In this document: positions 6,418-7,205 of the stretch, piece by piece
Numbering within the stretch: position 1 is the stretch's first letter
Layout of the letters: each line of letters begins with the position of its first letter
Origin: a bacterium
GTDB lineage: Bacteria > Auribacterota > UBA3054 > B51-G9
DNA: 7,205 bases
Assembly (NCBI GenBank): GCA_029933535.1
Contig: JAOZNZ010000161.1
Span: 1-7,205 of the forward strand
Reading direction: 5' to 3'
Program-made: the position numbers and the translations under genes
Notes under the pieces: model-generated
What the model saw: the letters and a program-made list of their open reading frames with translations, nothing else
Databases searched by the model: none
Told to the model about the DNA's origin: nothing

Positions 6418-7205
6418 TTATTTGCGACGTAAAAACGCAAGTCCGAGTAAAAGTCCACCTAAAATAAGTGATGGTTCAGGTACGATCCATGTCAAAACCA
6501 AAACAGCGTCATTGTCTTGAGCAGGGATGCCCGGAGCTTCAAATAATGCATCAGGTGCACCTGCGCCACTTTGAACGTTGCGATCAAAAGTAGTAATGCC
6601 TGTGCGAGGGTCTAACCATTCTGCTTTCATTGTAGTTCCATAAGTAAGCTGGTCCATATTAACAGTAATGTCATTACCAAAAGCAGAATAAATTACAGCA
6701 TTACTGCTGTCAGCGGTACGTGCAGCTTGGATAATAGTTGAGCCACTCATATACCATCCGCTTCCTGTTATTTGACCAGTATCTCCAACGAGCAAAGTTT
6801 GATCAGGAACTATATTAGCAATCATTGGGGCTAAAACAGCTGTAGCAATCTGCATTTGAACAGCGCCATCAGAATTCAAATTAGAATCCCAGCCTGCATT
6901 GAAATTTTCTACTAAGTCGTTTCCGTATGAAGTTCCCATACCGCCTGCAAGGACAGTTTGATAAACCTGGAAACGAGATTGGTTTGCTGTGAAACCGCTA
7001 CGGTTTTCAGATACGGGCCCGAGCAGCCATGTAGGTTTTACAGGAGTAAGAGCATAATCATTAATTACTTCTGTCAACTGATTTTTTGATGTGTCAGTTT
7101 CTTTTTGCGGTACTTCATGAACTGAGTTGAAATCCAACCAATCTTCAGCGCCATACCAATGAGAAGAACTGTATGACCATCTTTCTGTGTCTGCAGTCAT
7201 AAGAG
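6418..7205 (-). CDS. DUF4038 apiosidase-like protein with collagenase-type C-terminal domain and PEP-CTERM anchor (5' end outside window)
   Basis: The frame stays open past the ATG at 7200 to the window edge, so that ATG is probably internal and the gene starts upstream. Counting from it, residues 8-50 (SSSHWYGAEDWLDFN through NDYALTPVKP) and 71-93 (TANQSRFQVYQTVLAGGMGTSYGND) match the second half of a DUF4038 barrel, the fold of GH140 apiosidases. Residues about 185-238 (MKAEWLDPRTG, then NDAVLVL) match the putative collagen-binding domain usually found after DUF4038. Residues 240-260 are a PEP-CTERM signal: VPEP, a hydrophobic segment and RRK at the end, predicting export and exosortase processing at the envelope. 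Residues 60-62 read LGP where relatives usually have GEP, so a conserved Glu may be missing. Its strand is opposite to the other three genes and it shares their terminator. Confidence 0.85.
   Translation of the reverse strand, partial: LMTADTERWSYSSSHWYGAEDWLDFNSVHEVPQKETDTSKNQLTEVINDYALTPVKPTWLLGPVSENRSGFTANQSRFQVYQTVLAGGMGTSYGNDLVENFNAGWDSNLNSDGAVQMQIATAVLAPMIANIVPDQTLLVGDTGQITGSGWYMSGSTIIQAARTADSSNAVIYSAFGNDITVNMDQLTYGTTMKAEWLDPRTGITTFDRNVQSGAGAPDALFEAPGIPAQDNDAVLVLTWIVPEPSLILGGLLLGLAFLRRK

Overview
The window holds four carbohydrate-active enzyme genes, two of them cut by the window edges, separated by three spacers unusually rich in repeats. The DNA is AT-rich. The minus-strand gene at the right edge ends in a PEP-CTERM sorting signal (VPEP, hydrophobic stretch, RRK). 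That signal, with the plant/algal-glycan enzymes, the lack of Shine-Dalgarno sites on the two genes whose starts are visible, and the repeat-filled spacers, points to an uncultivated PVC-superphylum bacterium (Lentisphaerota, Kiritimatiellota or Verrucomicrobiota). This placement is inference; no taxonomic marker gene is present.

Layout, left to right. Positions 2-613 (+) are the C-terminal part of a DUF2961/GH172 protein. Positions 614-882 are a spacer carrying a GC-rich, self-complementary island (677-790). Positions 883-3405 (+) are a complete cytoplasmic-looking GH31 enzyme. Positions 3406-3702 are a spacer with two near-identical 34-bp repeats (AGTACGATT units) followed by a decamer array (ATTCGTGTYY-like) that runs to the next start codon. 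Positions 3703-6126 (+) are a complete GH3 enzyme with an N-terminal discoidin (F5/8 type C) domain. Positions 6127-6417 are a convergent spacer with two small hairpins, a 9-bp-period G-rich repeat bracketed by an inverted repeat, and a strong bidirectional terminator. Positions 6418-7205 (-) are the C-terminal part of a DUF4038 (apiosidase-like) protein with a collagenase-type C-terminal domain and PEP-CTERM tail.

The three plus-strand genes probably act together in breaking down side chains or oligosaccharides: GH172 members act on fructofuranosides and arabinofuranosides, GH31 on alpha-glycosides, GH3 mainly on beta-linked residues. The GH31 and GH3 proteins begin without a signal peptide, so they look intracellular, whereas the convergent DUF4038 protein is built for export and envelope anchoring. 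No transporter, SusC/D pair or regulator is visible. The spacers of roughly 270-300 bp mean co-transcription of the three genes cannot be assumed.

No wholly new multi-gene system is evident. The least explained material is intergenic: the structured island, the AGTACGATT repeats, the decamer array touching the GH3 start codon, and a family of three hairpins sharing a TCC apex.
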